Positions 33,910-41,690 of a stretch of 64,000 nucleotides of DNA are shown here, one piece after another (position 1 is the first letter of the stretch; every line of letters begins with the position of its first letter). Below the pieces are notes generated by a model. The model was not told where the DNA came from and did not search any database. It saw only the letters and a program-made list of their open reading frames with translations. The stretch spans positions 3,589,001 through 3,653,000 of the forward strand of contig NZ_CP107716.1 of the NCBI RefSeq assembly GCF_025854335.1. The letters are read 5' to 3'. Made by a program: the position numbers and the translations under genes. Origin of the DNA: Pelagibacterium flavum (lineage in GTDB: Bacteria > Pseudomonadota > Alphaproteobacteria > Rhizobiales > Devosiaceae).

Positions 33910-36426
33910 TCAGGCGAAGAAGTAGGACGCCTCGGTCACTTCCTCGATGTTGAGAGACCCCATGTCGGGCAGTGCAGGCCAAGCCGTTCCGGGCTCCCCC
34001 ACCTCCATGCAGGCTTCGAGGAACTGCTCAAGGACCGGCCACCTGTACGTCTCCACGAAAGCGTGGCGAATGCACCGAGTAAGCGTCTCCATGTCCCCGG
34101 CGAGGGTTCCGTAAGCATCGTGGATGACGGTCATCGACCTCACACCCTCTCGTTTCATCAACGTTGCGCAAGTCATGAGTGCCGAGGCGTCCATCGAGTG
34201 GACGAAGTTGGGGGCGATACCTCGTGCTGCGGCCTTGGTGTCTAGCGTCGGCTGGTGCTCCCAGTTGGTGAGCTGAATACGTTGGCCGTCGATCCTCGTC
34301 TCGATCTTCTTCTGCTCACGTTCACCGTAAAAGTGTCGGACGACAAAGCCTGCGGGAGTCTTCCAGTAGATCGGCCTGCCCGACTGGGACGCAATCTTGG
34401 AGCATTGCTGAAGCCACTTCATGACCTCCCGCGCTTTCGACAGCTTCCTTTCCACTGCCGTCCACATCAGCCCCACCAGGAAGCCCAGTGCCGGATAGCG
34501 GTGCTCTTTGGGGATGACCTGGTGCTTGGGGTCCACCTTGTCGAGCCACTCCTTGGTGTATTCCCTGTATGCCTGCCGAGTTCCTCCATAGGGCAGGATC
34601 ATCACAGGACGCTTCGTGACTTCGCGAGGCACCTTGCCGTTGAAGAGAGCCAGCCACATGTCAGCGTGTTGATCTCCCTGACGTTCCAGCAACATGTCCA
34701 TCAGCTCCTCGGCCACCTCCATGTAGATGTCCCTAGGGCTGGCACCATTCACAAGGTTCACTGAGGTTCCGCCTATGTGGTCCCGAACCATGGCCGATAA
34801 GTGCTGGAGCCCGTTGCAGGTCCCATCGACCCGGACTGGAAGGTGGCTCACGAAGTCCGGACCCTCACGTAGATACCCCGCGTACTCAAGGACTGCCGCG
34901 AGGGCCTGCCACGCAGAGTCCCCATCGTCAGCATCGGCCCACCTTCGGTCGGACATCGGGTCCTTCGCGATGGACAACCACATGTCCTTGCGTTCGGTGA
35001 CCCACGCCACGCGGTCCTCAAAGCTCTCCTTGTCGAGGCCGAATTGGTTGGCGAGGTGGATGGCAAGCCAAGTTCCCCCGTGTTCCCCAACTGGCTTTCC
35101 TTCGGAGAAGGTAAGGAGCCCTCGGTGCAGGTCATTACCTTGTGGGCTGAGGTCCGACACGATGGGATACATCCGGCTCCGGAAGTCGAGCATATGAGGA
35201 AACCAAAACTCTGGCTCTTGGTTCATCCTCTCTGCGGTGTTGAGGGTCCGTTGGGCCGCAAGGCACTGGGAGACACGCTTGGCGTTTCTGGTGTTGGTCT
35301 CTGAGGCATCTTCGCGCCATTCCTTCAGGGCAGCTTCGTCCTCAGTGTCAGGCCTAGGGTCTACCTTCTCTGGTTCCTTTCTTGGGAGCCCAGCGATGGC
35401 GAGGTCCTTCTCCCAGACCTCCTGTGCGACCTCCAGAACCCGCTCGTTGACTGCCCATCCGGTATCCTGAATGTAGTTCAGCGCCTCGTAGACTAAAGGC
35501 ATATCGAGCGCGGTGTACTCATCGATTGCCTTCTGGCGCTGCTCCTCGTGTTGGGCCTTGAACCTGATGAGGAAGGGTGAGCGGGCGAAGGGGGTCCAGT
35601 ATCCGCCATCCTTAGGTCCGTCCCAAGGCTTGGGCTTGATGACAGTCGGTAGGTATGCTGGCCAAAAGACGAGTTCATCATCCATGGCATTGCCCAGCCA
35701 AGTGATTATTTCCGGGTCTGCCTGAAGCTCCATCGGCCACGTTTTGTTGGCGCTAAAGCCACGGGGCTTCTGTTGCCCTTTCACAATGCGAAACCGCCCT
35801 GTGCCTTGGATCACACAGTCGATCATCTGCAGGCCAACCCGCCGCCTCTCCTCTTCGGTCCACGCCTGATAACCGATCCGTTCGGCAACGTGCTTGTTGA
35901 AGACCGTCACTCGGGAGCGCCTCATGTGGGCGGCGTTGGAGCCCCGAGTTTTGAAGATGTGGGTCATGGCTTTCCACGAGTCCTCATCCTCCTCCATCCA
36001 AAGGGCGGCTTGAGCTTCGTGCTCGATCCAAGTGCCGATCTCTAGGGCCATTCCCAAGACTAACCTCCGCTCGACCCCGAGCATCCTGAGGATTGCTCTC
36101 AAAGCGACCAGTGCTGAGGTTTCAGGTGGGACCTGCTTAAGCCGTGCCAGCGCAATGGGCTTCGTGCCTCTACGTGATGAGGCCAGTTCGATCCACTTCT
36201 CCAAGTTCTCCGCTACGGGTTCGATGAACTCCTTTAGGAGGGACCGATACGGACGGAGCCTCGTCATGTCCTTCTTCTCGTGGGCCTTGTTGACGCGGGA
36301 CTGCATCCTGTTCCGTCCCTGCGCCAGCATCTCCTGTTCGATGTTCATCTGGTCCTCCCATCTGTCCTCCAGATAGGGACCTTCAAGTAGTCCATCAGTT
36401 GTTGGTGTCGGTGCGATTTGCGACAT
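33910..36426 (-). CDS. T7-type single-subunit DNA-directed RNA polymerase
   Basis: An 838-residue phage RNA polymerase. Palm motif A VRVDGTCNGLQHLSA is near residue 530 and motif B VTKRPVMILPYGGTRQAY near 602, with the catalytic Lys and Tyr-Gly. GIAPNFVHSMDASALM and motif C VIHDAYGT near 764 carry the second metal-binding Asp. The C-terminus ends SYFFA, recalling the essential FAFA foot of T7 polymerase. Length fits (T7 883). It should transcribe the element from its own promoters, independently of host RNA polymerase. ATG 36426 has GGGAGG; the gene is intact. Confidence 0.96.
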   Translation of the reverse strand: MSQIAPTPTTDGLLEGPYLEDRWEDQMNIEQEMLAQGRNRMQSRVNKAHEKKDMTRLRPYRSLLKEFIEPVAENLEKWIELASSRRGTKPIALARLKQVPPETSALVALRAILRMLGVERRLVLGMALEIGTWIEHEAQAALWMEEDEDSWKAMTHIFKTRGSNAAHMRRSRVTVFNKHVAERIGYQAWTEEERRRVGLQMIDCVIQGTGRFRIVKGQQKPRGFSANKTWPMELQADPEIITWLGNAMDDELVFWPAYLPTVIKPKPWDGPKDGGYWTPFARSPFLIRFKAQHEEQRQKAIDEYTALDMPLVYEALNYIQDTGWAVNERVLEVAQEVWEKDLAIAGLPRKEPEKVDPRPDTEDEAALKEWREDASETNTRNAKRVSQCLAAQRTLNTAERMNQEPEFWFPHMLDFRSRMYPIVSDLSPQGNDLHRGLLTFSEGKPVGEHGGTWLAIHLANQFGLDKESFEDRVAWVTERKDMWLSIAKDPMSDRRWADADDGDSAWQALAAVLEYAGYLREGPDFVSHLPVRVDGTCNGLQHLSAMVRDHIGGTSVNLVNGASPRDIYMEVAEELMDMLLERQGDQHADMWLALFNGKVPREVTKRPVMILPYGGTRQAYREYTKEWLDKVDPKHQVIPKEHRYPALGFLVGLMWTAVERKLSKAREVMKWLQQCSKIASQSGRPIYWKTPAGFVVRHFYGEREQKKIETRIDGQRIQLTNWEHQPTLDTKAAARGIAPNFVHSMDASALMTCATLMKREGVRSMTVIHDAYGTLAGDMETLTRCIRHAFVETYRWPVLEQFLEACMEVGEPGTAWPALPDMGSLNIEEVTEASYFFA

Positions 36427-36486
36427 TGATCCTCCCAAGTAAAGGCTGGTGGATCGTGCAAATGGGCCGAATTAATTGTTGTTCAA

Positions 36487-36497
36487 GAGGGAGTTAG
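36487..36497 (-). promoter_or_regulatory. GAGGGAGTTAG motif upstream of the RNA polymerase gene
   Basis: See the copy at 33882. Here it lies about 60 bp upstream of the polymerase start, in a 214-base gap (36427-36640) with no gene. A host promoter for the polymerase gene is expected somewhere in this gap (AACAACAATTAATTCGG near 36468-36484 is AT-rich). Confidence 0.4.
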
Positions 36498-36640
36498 ATC
36501 GTCGTGTGGCGCATTGAGAAGACGTGGGAGATTTGTGATCTGGAGCCTGACTAGGTAGCCAAAGACTTGGCGTGGACGCGTCGCCACAAATAAACCGAAG
36601 GCAGGTTGAGCGGGTGCCACAAACTTTTTTTCGTGTGTGA

Positions 36641-38026
36641 CTAGCTTTTTGCCTCGTTTGGTAGCTGAACCGCTTCCACACACGCCTTGAGGGCGGCGAT
36701 GGGCGACTTCCCTGGATAGGTCTTCATGGTCAACTCTAGAGGTCCAGCGTCCTTTGTCCCGTGTCCGACCAGCTCAGATAGGGTCCATGCCGTGAAACCC
36801 TGAGCCCCAGCATTGAGGGCGTCCCGTGCCTTGGCGTGAAACCACCTTCGGAAACTATGAAAGTCCACGTTGGATTGTCGCTTGCCGTTGGGCCGCTCAT
36901 CGATACCGAGACCCCTTCGGTAGTGGCCGAAGGCCTTGCTTGCGGCCTGAGACCTAAGGTCCGTCTTTTCCAGTAGCTCAGCCTGGGGGTCTATCAGGTA
37001 GTCCAGCGCGTCCTTCCCCTCGGAGAGCCTTGCGACGGTTGCCTCCAGCGCCGAGTGTATGGGCACCCTACGGACTGCATTGACGGTCTTCCCTGCTCGG
37101 ATACTGAAAATGCCGTTCGCAGTGTCTTGCACTCTGAGGAGATAGCACTCTTCGATCCTCATCCCACTGAGAGCGGCTATCGTCATGAGGTCCACCATGT
37201 GAGGACTGTTGGGGTTCCCGGTCAGAAGTCTCAAAACCTCGTCGTCGGTGAACGGGCGCTTACCCTCGTCAGGCTCTAGCACTGTGCCGCGTGGCGGTGG
37301 CTTTGCCTTGGGAAGCCGTCCCAGCCAAGGGGATGAGTTGCGAGGTCTATGTCCATGCTCTTCGAGCCAGACCCAATATCCCCGCACAAAGGAAAGATAC
37401 TTGCTGGCCGCCTTCCTGCTCAGGCTCCGAGTGTTGACCATATACCTCATGAAGTCGCCAGCTACGGGCTGCGTAACTGAGTCGAGGGTGGGAGGCAGAC
37501 GCTTCCGCATCATCCATTCCTCAAGCCAGCCCATGACCCTCTTGAGGTCAGACGCGGACTTTGGACGATATGCCGTGTCCTCAATGTAGGCATCGAGGTA
37601 GTCGTTGATGGGGATGGAAGTGCCCTGTGCCGCCGAGACAAAGGGCTTCGCCAAGTGGGTGCTCTCGCCCTTCGACAGTTCCTCGGCCCGGTGGATCATC
37701 TCATAGAGTAGGTCGTCCCGTTCTTCGGGGGCAGCTTGGGAGTACCGATTACGCAACACGCGAGCCTCCTCCCAGACCGTCGCGTCGGGTGAGACACTAG
37801 CAACTGCCTCGGCAATCATCCTCTTGAACCGCGAGACGTGCTCCCCCTTCAGGAGGTTCGCTGTCTTGAGGTTGCCCGTCCCTAGCGTCTGCCTCAGGTA
37901 GAGCTTGTTGTCGAAGAGATGGCGGACCTTCTCAGGTATTCTGACCCTCACGCGCCACTGGTTGTGGTGCATCTCTAAATATTTTTTGTCGTCTGCCAAG
38001 CCGTTGTGCCCCGTATTGTGCCCCAC
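36641..38026 (-). CDS. Tyrosine recombinase / phage integrase of element 1
   Basis: Up to 461 residues. An N-terminal DUF6538-like segment (YLEMHHNQWRVRVRIPEKVRHLF) is followed by a SAM-like core-binding domain (residues 135-250) and a catalytic domain with Arg in SGMRIEE (near 288), Lys in RAGKT, HSFRRWF (H-x2-R), VGHGTKD and nucleophile Tyr in MKTYPGK (near 434). The GTG at 38026 makes the first ten codons coincide with the arm-site repeats; TTG 37999 or ATG 37972 are plausible real starts. It sits about 65 bp from the right core and should catalyse integration into tRNA-Ser. Confidence 0.92.
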   Translation of the reverse strand: MGHNTGHNGLADDKKYLEMHHNQWRVRVRIPEKVRHLFDNKLYLRQTLGTGNLKTANLLKGEHVSRFKRMIAEAVASVSPDATVWEEARVLRNRYSQAAPEERDDLLYEMIHRAEELSKGESTHLAKPFVSAAQGTSIPINDYLDAYIEDTAYRPKSASDLKRVMGWLEEWMMRKRLPPTLDSVTQPVAGDFMRYMVNTRSLSRKAASKYLSFVRGYWVWLEEHGHRPRNSSPWLGRLPKAKPPPRGTVLEPDEGKRPFTDDEVLRLLTGNPNSPHMVDLMTIAALSGMRIEECYLLRVQDTANGIFSIRAGKTVNAVRRVPIHSALEATVARLSEGKDALDYLIDPQAELLEKTDLRSQAASKAFGHYRRGLGIDERPNGKRQSNVDFHSFRRWFHAKARDALNAGAQGFTAWTLSELVGHGTKDAGPLELTMKTYPGKSPIAALKACVEAVQLPNEAKS

Positions 38027-38078
38027 AAAGTAGGCGCTTACCCCTGTGTTTCAAGGTTTCCGGGCCTACTGGGGGCAC
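38006..38078. repeat. Candidate integrase arm sites, right end of element 1
   Basis: GTGCCCC at 38006-38012 and 38018-38024 (12-bp spacing) and inverted GGGGGCAC at 38071-38078, close to the core at 38090. They match the triple repeat at the left end in sequence and spacing. Confidence 0.6.
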
Positions 38079-38089
38079 TAGGCGTGCCG

Positions 38090-38107
38090 TCCCTCTCTCT
38101 CCGCCAT
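38090..38107 (+). repeat. Attachment core 2 (junction of elements 1 and 2)
   Basis: TCCCTCTCTCTCCGCCAT, identical to the tRNA-Ser end at 19848-19865. It serves as right end of element 1 and left end of element 2; the following T is shared with core 3. Confidence 0.9.
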
Positions 38108-38138
38108 TCCCATTATATTATTCAACATTTTCAACCTC

Positions 38139-39227
38139 TTAGCGGTCATTTTGTCTAACCTTTTTGGTTTGGTTAGACACGGTTGTTCCCTTTTTGCGCC
38201 CTCTTGAGAGTGCCCGCATCGCCTGCTTGGCCAGAACCTCTTGCTCAGCGGCGCGCGTGTAGCGTGCGACTTCCGCCTCTGTCTGGTGGCCAGTGATAGA
38301 TTTGATCTGCTGGTTGGAGCAGCCAGCCTCAGCGAGTCGGCGTGCCGCCGCCTTACGCAGCCCATGAGCGCTGCACTGGGGCAAGCCCGCGTCGTCGCAG
38401 CACTCGCGAAACCAGTTGCCAAAGCCTGCCGCACTGAACGGCTTGCCCTGCGCTGTGGTGACGAATGTGAGGTTGGTCCGAGGCGTGGCGGCGATGATCG
38501 CCACCAGATCGGGGTGGATTGGTATCCACAGGCCCGCCCCAGTCTTTTGCTGGCGCACCTGAATTCGCCCCTTGCTCACATGCTGATGACCCATGCGGAT
38601 GACGTCAGAGCGCCGCTGGCCCGTGTAGAGCAGCAGCGCCATGGCCAGGCGCGCCCTGGAGCCAGTCGCGTGCGCTGCCTCGAACCTCGAAATTTCGTCA
38701 TCTGTCCAGGAGTGGAAGCCGTCGCCCTTGGCCTTGAAGCCGCGCACACCCAAGGCGGGATTGTCACGGCGCATGCCTTCCTCGATAGCGAATTTCATCA
38801 GAAGCTTGATACGCGCGAGCAGGCTGTTTGCCGCTCCCGGCCTGTCTGCCATACCGCCAATGATCGCCTTGATATGACGGCGCTCGATGAGGCGCACAGG
38901 CTTGGTGCCGTGCTGCTCACGGAAGCGGTCCAGTTGGTTTCGGTAGGTCGATTTGGTGCTGTCGGCCAGCCCCATGAATTCCGGAGCCGCGTAGTACCGC
39001 CGAATCAGGTCGGCAATGGTGCCGGGCTTGATCCGACCCTTGCCAACTTCGATCTTGGGTGCAGACTCGCCCCGGAGGCAAGCGTCATACTCCGCCTCGA
39101 ATTCAGCGCTGCCAAATTCGGCCTGAATGTATCGAGCGGTTTGCCCTTTTTTGCGAAAGCGATAGCGCGGCTTGCCGTGCCGATCGACAAACCGCGTGAC
39201 GTATTTGGGCAGGGCCGTGCGCTTCAC
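38139..39227 (-). CDS. Tyrosine recombinase / phage integrase of element 2
   Basis: A 362-residue integrase, unrelated in detail to the one of element 1. The N-terminal arm-binding part (KPRYRFRKKGQTARYIQ) is followed by a core-binding domain (residues 75-165). The catalytic domain has Arg in YTGQRRSD (near 205), HGLRKAAARRLAE, ITGHQTEAEVARYTRAAE and Tyr near 320. The gene ends about 30 bp from core 2, the classical place for an integrase. GTCTAACC/GGTTAGAC copies at 38153 and 38171 lie within its 3' end. Confidence 0.94.
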   Translation of the reverse strand: MKRTALPKYVTRFVDRHGKPRYRFRKKGQTARYIQAEFGSAEFEAEYDACLRGESAPKIEVGKGRIKPGTIADLIRRYYAAPEFMGLADSTKSTYRNQLDRFREQHGTKPVRLIERRHIKAIIGGMADRPGAANSLLARIKLLMKFAIEEGMRRDNPALGVRGFKAKGDGFHSWTDDEISRFEAAHATGSRARLAMALLLYTGQRRSDVIRMGHQHVSKGRIQVRQQKTGAGLWIPIHPDLVAIIAATPRTNLTFVTTAQGKPFSAAGFGNWFRECCDDAGLPQCSAHGLRKAAARRLAEAGCSNQQIKSITGHQTEAEVARYTRAAEQEVLAKQAMRALSRGRKKGTTVSNQTKKVRQNDR

Positions 39228-39412
39228 GGCAGCACCTCATCCCAGGGGTTCTCATCCCTGTCGGCTTCGACTGGGCGAACAAAGGGACGAACCAAAATGC
39301 CGGTAGGTGTGATCACCACTTCGACCTGCTCCGGAGCAATGCCAGCCGCCGCGATACCCTTGTAAACGCGGGTGAGATCGGCCTGCTTGAATGTCTGCGC
39401 TGCTCTGGGCAT
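39224..39412 (-). CDS. Small phage protein coupled to integrase
   Basis: A 62-residue protein (PRAAQTFKQADLTRVYKGIAAAG) whose stop overlaps the integrase start by four bases. Small genes at this place are often excisionase-like or integrase cofactors. The TFKQADLTRVYKGIAAAG segment could be a helix-turn-helix, but this is not certain. Common beside integrases in rhizobial prophages. Confidence 0.7.
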   Translation of the reverse strand: MPRAAQTFKQADLTRVYKGIAAAGIAPEQVEVVITPTGILVRPFVRPVEADRDENPWDEVLP

Positions 39413-39536
39413 GGATGGTCATCCTTGAAACTTTGCGGCGTCCGCCACCGGGTAGAGATTCCGACCATCAGGGCCCGGTGGCGGTTGCAACCCGTTCCGC
39501 CGCGCCGCGCGGCAGTCGTGCTCCCCTGATGGAATT

Positions 39537-39995
39537 CTAATTGATGGTGTCGAGTTTGGCCGTCACGCGATGCCAGATTGCCTCGGCGTCAACCACTGTC
39601 ACGGCGTGGCCATTGGCGCTGGCGACGAACGCCCGCACGCGGTCAAAGTCGTTTGTGATGAGAAAGCCGCCATCGGCTGTCGCTGCCACATAGGTGGTGC
39701 CCGCCTTGAAGGGATGACCCACGTCTCGACCTTCGCCGCCAGCGTAGGCAAATGCCTTGGCGGCCAGAAACGCCGCCTCACGATGATCGCTGTGCATCAA
39801 GGCGCTGGCAACGGCCACGGCAAGCACAGTGTGTCCAGTGACGCGGCGTGTGCTGCCGGGCACGACTGTGGCAATGTCGCCATCACCAAAGGTTAGCTCT
39901 TTGCGCTGCGCCCAGCCGCGAATGGTGCCCACAAGCACTCCGGTCGCTTCTGCCACATCGGACAAAGCATATTTAGGGGTTCTGAGGTCGGTCAT
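39537..39995 (-). CDS. MerR-like helix-turn-helix protein
   Basis: A 152-residue protein. The N-terminus reads YALSDVAEATGVLVGTIRGWAQRKELTFGDGD, a MerR-type winged helix. The C-terminal domain (GTTYVAATADGGFLITNDFDRVRAFVASANGHAVTVVDAEAIWHRV) is of unknown function. It is probably a phage regulator controlling element 2 lysogeny or excision. Confidence 0.72.
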   Translation of the reverse strand: MTDLRTPKYALSDVAEATGVLVGTIRGWAQRKELTFGDGDIATVVPGSTRRVTGHTVLAVAVASALMHSDHREAAFLAAKAFAYAGGEGRDVGHPFKAGTTYVAATADGGFLITNDFDRVRAFVASANGHAVTVVDAEAIWHRVTAKLDTIN

Positions 39996-40050
39996 GATTC
40001 GTACCTAAAAGTTGTCGTTTAGGTTTATTACCTTGAATCCATGTTTTAGG

Positions 40051-40479
40051 TCAACTCGAAATCTTTGATCTTTCCCAGTCCGCGTAGGCCGTGGTGCCGG
40101 TTATATCGTCGGCCCTTAACGGCCCATCATCATCGCGGATGATCAGCGCATAGGCGTGGTCGGTATCGAGGTTGAACCGCCAGCGGCCTGGCTGGAGGCG
40201 CTCGAGTGCCTGTTGAGCATCAGCAAGCGCCTGCCGGGCTTCGCGTTCCGGATCGCCCACCGTGCGCAACTCCGACGCCTCATCGGGCGCGGCGGCGCCA
40301 CGCACCCGCATTTCCCACTGGCCGGGCATGCGTCCCAGGGCTTCGGCCAGAGCGCGACTGTGGAATTCAATCCGCTCCTGGACGCCCATGGTCGAAGCGT
40401 GCGCCGGAAGTGCCAGAGCGGCAGGGGCGGCGGCGATGGCGATCAGCGCATTGCGGCGCGTAGGATCAAAAGAAGTCAT
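40051..40479 (-). CDS. Hypothetical protein with Tat-like signal
   Basis: A 142-residue protein starting MTSFDPTRRNALIAIAAAPAALALPAHA, a twin-arginine-like signal peptide (RRNALIA) with a likely cleavage after AHA. The mature part has a helical stretch (EREARQALADAQQALERLQPG), and WRFNLDTDHAYALIIRDDD follows. ATG 40479 is chosen because the frame above it overlaps the next gene. Its start lies inside the 3' end of the upstream gene (14-base overlap). Function unknown. Confidence 0.65.
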   Translation of the reverse strand: MTSFDPTRRNALIAIAAAPAALALPAHASTMGVQERIEFHSRALAEALGRMPGQWEMRVRGAAAPDEASELRTVGDPEREARQALADAQQALERLQPGRWRFNLDTDHAYALIIRDDDGPLRADDITGTTAYADWERSKISS

Positions 40480-40723
40480 GATCGACCTCCAGATCATCGG
40501 TGCTGCCCAGCGAAATCGAGCCGAACGCTCCAGCGATCCAGCCCAGGCTTGGTTCGTCATCGCCACCGGGCTCGCGGTCGGCGCACTCCAGGTCTGGATC
40601 GCCATCCATATCATCGAGCAGATCAATCAGATGCGCGATGAGGTTTTCAATATCGGTGCGGGAGTAATTTTGTGTCGGGACGTGCGCAGGCGCACGCCGC
40701 GTGATAGGCATCACGTTAGCCAT
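40466..40723 (-). CDS. Hypothetical acidic phage protein
   Basis: An 85-residue, very acidic protein (DIENLIAHLIDLLDDMDGDPDLECADREPGGDDEPSLGW), with ATG near 40723. Similar small acidic proteins occur in integrative elements of Hyphomicrobiales without known function. It is co-transcribed with the Tat-signal gene. Confidence 0.65.
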   Translation of the reverse strand: MANVMPITRRAPAHVPTQNYSRTDIENLIAHLIDLLDDMDGDPDLECADREPGGDDEPSLGWIAGAFGSISLGSTDDLEVDHDFF

Positions 40724-40806
40724 TATCGATCCCCTTAAGATCGGTTGCGGTTAGAACTGGCGCAGGGCAGCCACCTTGCGCCAGTTCGATAATAAGGATA
40801 TGCTTT

Positions 40807-40838
40807 ATATCGGGATTGTCAATAACGCATATCGGGAT
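40807..40838. promoter_or_regulatory. Direct-repeat operator upstream of the ribbon-helix-helix gene
   Basis: ATATCGGGAT occurs at 40807-40816 and 40829-40838, 22 bp apart, or two helical turns. Such pairs are typical of operators bound by ribbon-helix-helix dimers. It lies in the divergent gap between 40723 (minus) and 40846 (plus), so it could control both sides. Confidence 0.55.
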
Positions 40839-40845
40839 ATTTGTT

Positions 40846-41013
40846 TTGGCCAAGCCGCTGACTTACACGAACAAGGTGTTGATCGGCTTCACTGATGAGC
40901 AGATTGCATCTGTAGATGCTTGGCGTCGTGCCCAGTCCGATCTGCCGAACCGCTCTGAGGCGATCAGGCGTCTTGTCGAGAAAGCGCTCGATGGCGGACA
41001 AACCTCAAACTGA
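40846..41013 (+). CDS. Ribbon-helix-helix DNA-binding protein
   Basis: A 55-residue protein. The beta-strand KVLIGFTDEQIASVDAWRRAQSDLPNRSEAIRRLVEKALDGG is a standard Arc/CopG-type fold, with the conserved NRSEAIR helix. TTG 40846 places the operator repeats outside the gene; a TTG at 40816 is the alternative. It overlaps the next gene by 23 bases and probably represses the divergent genes. Confidence 0.8.
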   Translation: MAKPLTYTNKVLIGFTDEQIASVDAWRRAQSDLPNRSEAIRRLVEKALDGGQTSN

Positions 41014-41290
41014 ACCGACGCTTTCGGAGATCGACCTCGATGCGATTTCACCGGCAAGCCTGCGCGCCGAATTTAGGCGGGGGCGGTTGGAAATGGAGCG
41101 TGTGGGCCGAACCGACTTCACGACACTGCGCGCCATCAATGAAATGCGCAAAAAGTGCACAGTGCCTTCGCCCGTCCAGGAGCGCAGCGGCAATGCCACA
41201 CCGTCCGAATCGGATGCCGAGCAAGCCCTTCACGCCGCCAGACTCCGGCTCGCGCGCGCAAAGCAACACGCCAAAGCGAAAGGCCGGTAA
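40991..41290 (+). CDS. Hypothetical small phage protein
   Basis: A 99-residue charged protein (LSEIDLDAISPASLRAEFRRGRLEMERVGRTDF) with a helical, Ala/Arg-rich C-terminus (AEQALHAARLRLARAKQHAKAKGR). No known domain. It lies in a plus-strand operon with the ribbon-helix-helix gene and the zinc protein. Confidence 0.6.
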   Translation: MADKPQTEPTLSEIDLDAISPASLRAEFRRGRLEMERVGRTDFTTLRAINEMRKKCTVPSPVQERSGNATPSESDAEQALHAARLRLARAKQHAKAKGR

Positions 41291-41295
41291 CAGAC

Positions 41296-41526
41296 ATGCC
41301 GAAATGCCCGGACACCACCTGCAAGCGACGCGATGTGGCCCAGGACAAACTGTCAGATCACCAGCTACTGCGGATAGCGGAGGCGGATCGGCGCGCGATC
41401 ACGCTTGTTGCCGGTCCTGCCTATCAGTGCACTTATTGCGGCGCGGTCTATACGCTCGATGACGCCTTACACGGCTGGCTCGATAGCGAAATGCTGGGGC
41501 AAGGTTGGCACCCGAAATCGAAGTGA
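41296..41526 (+). CDS. Small cysteine-rich (zinc-binding) protein
   Basis: A 76-residue protein with MPKCPDTTCKRRD at the start and YQCTYCGAVYTLDDAL in the middle: two cysteine pairs that could bind one zinc. The gene starts five bases after the preceding stop, and a perfect palindrome follows its stop codon. Confidence 0.65.
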   Translation: MPKCPDTTCKRRDVAQDKLSDHQLLRIAEADRRAITLVAGPAYQCTYCGAVYTLDDALHGWLDSEMLGQGWHPKSK

Positions 41527-41529
41527 TGC

Positions 41530-41553
41530 AAACCCTGCACATGTGCAGGGTTT
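41530..41553. terminator. Perfect 24-bp palindrome after the small plus-strand operon
   Basis: Half-site AAACCCTGCACA (41530-41541) followed directly by its exact complement (41542-41553). With A/T ends on both sides it can work as a terminator in both directions; it could also be a protein-binding site. Confidence 0.6.
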
Positions 41554-41620
41554 GGGGGCGTGATGGCGTATGAGGGGGTAACGGGGGTGCTCGCGCTTCT
41601 GGAGCGTGATGGCATCACGC

Positions 41621-41647
41621 AAAAAGGGCACCCTCATCAGGTGCCCC
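41621..41647 (-). terminator. Rho-independent terminator of the structural operon
   Basis: On the minus strand, GGGCACC and GGTGCCC pair around TGATGA-like loop bases, followed by TTTTT (41625-41621). It lies about 45 bases after the tape-measure stop. Confidence 0.82.
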
Positions 41648-41690
41648 CATTGGCAAACCGGAAACTGATTCCGTTTAACAGTTGTGGATT

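Larger units (their letters stand above)
19866..38107. mobile_element. Element 1: integrated T7-like satellite or reduced prophage encoding its own RNA polymerase
   Basis: About 18.2 kb bounded by identical 18-bp cores in tRNA-Ser. Contents in minus-strand order: tyrosine integrase, T7-type RNA polymerase, RNase H-like small protein, family-A-palm protein, zinc-ribbon protein, second RNase H-like small protein, 983-residue lysin/internal-virion protein, 1205-residue internal-virion-like protein. A plus-strand cargo gene and a left-end regulatory block with a serine recombinase complete it. I searched the frames for capsid, portal, terminase, tail tube, tail fibre and holin and found none. Long intact frames and tight ATGA overlaps argue against simple decay. 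Confidence 0.85.

Noticed and set aside
33910..36426. RNA polymerase gene as a mitochondrial or plastid-like contaminant
   Set aside because: It is embedded in an element with an integrase, att cores and phage-type neighbours, and its motifs are of the phage type.
38153..38178. GTCTAACC / GGTTAGAC inverted repeat taken as a terminator of integrase 2
   Set aside because: It lies inside the integrase reading frame, before the stop; an arm-type binding site is a better explanation given the third copy near core 3.
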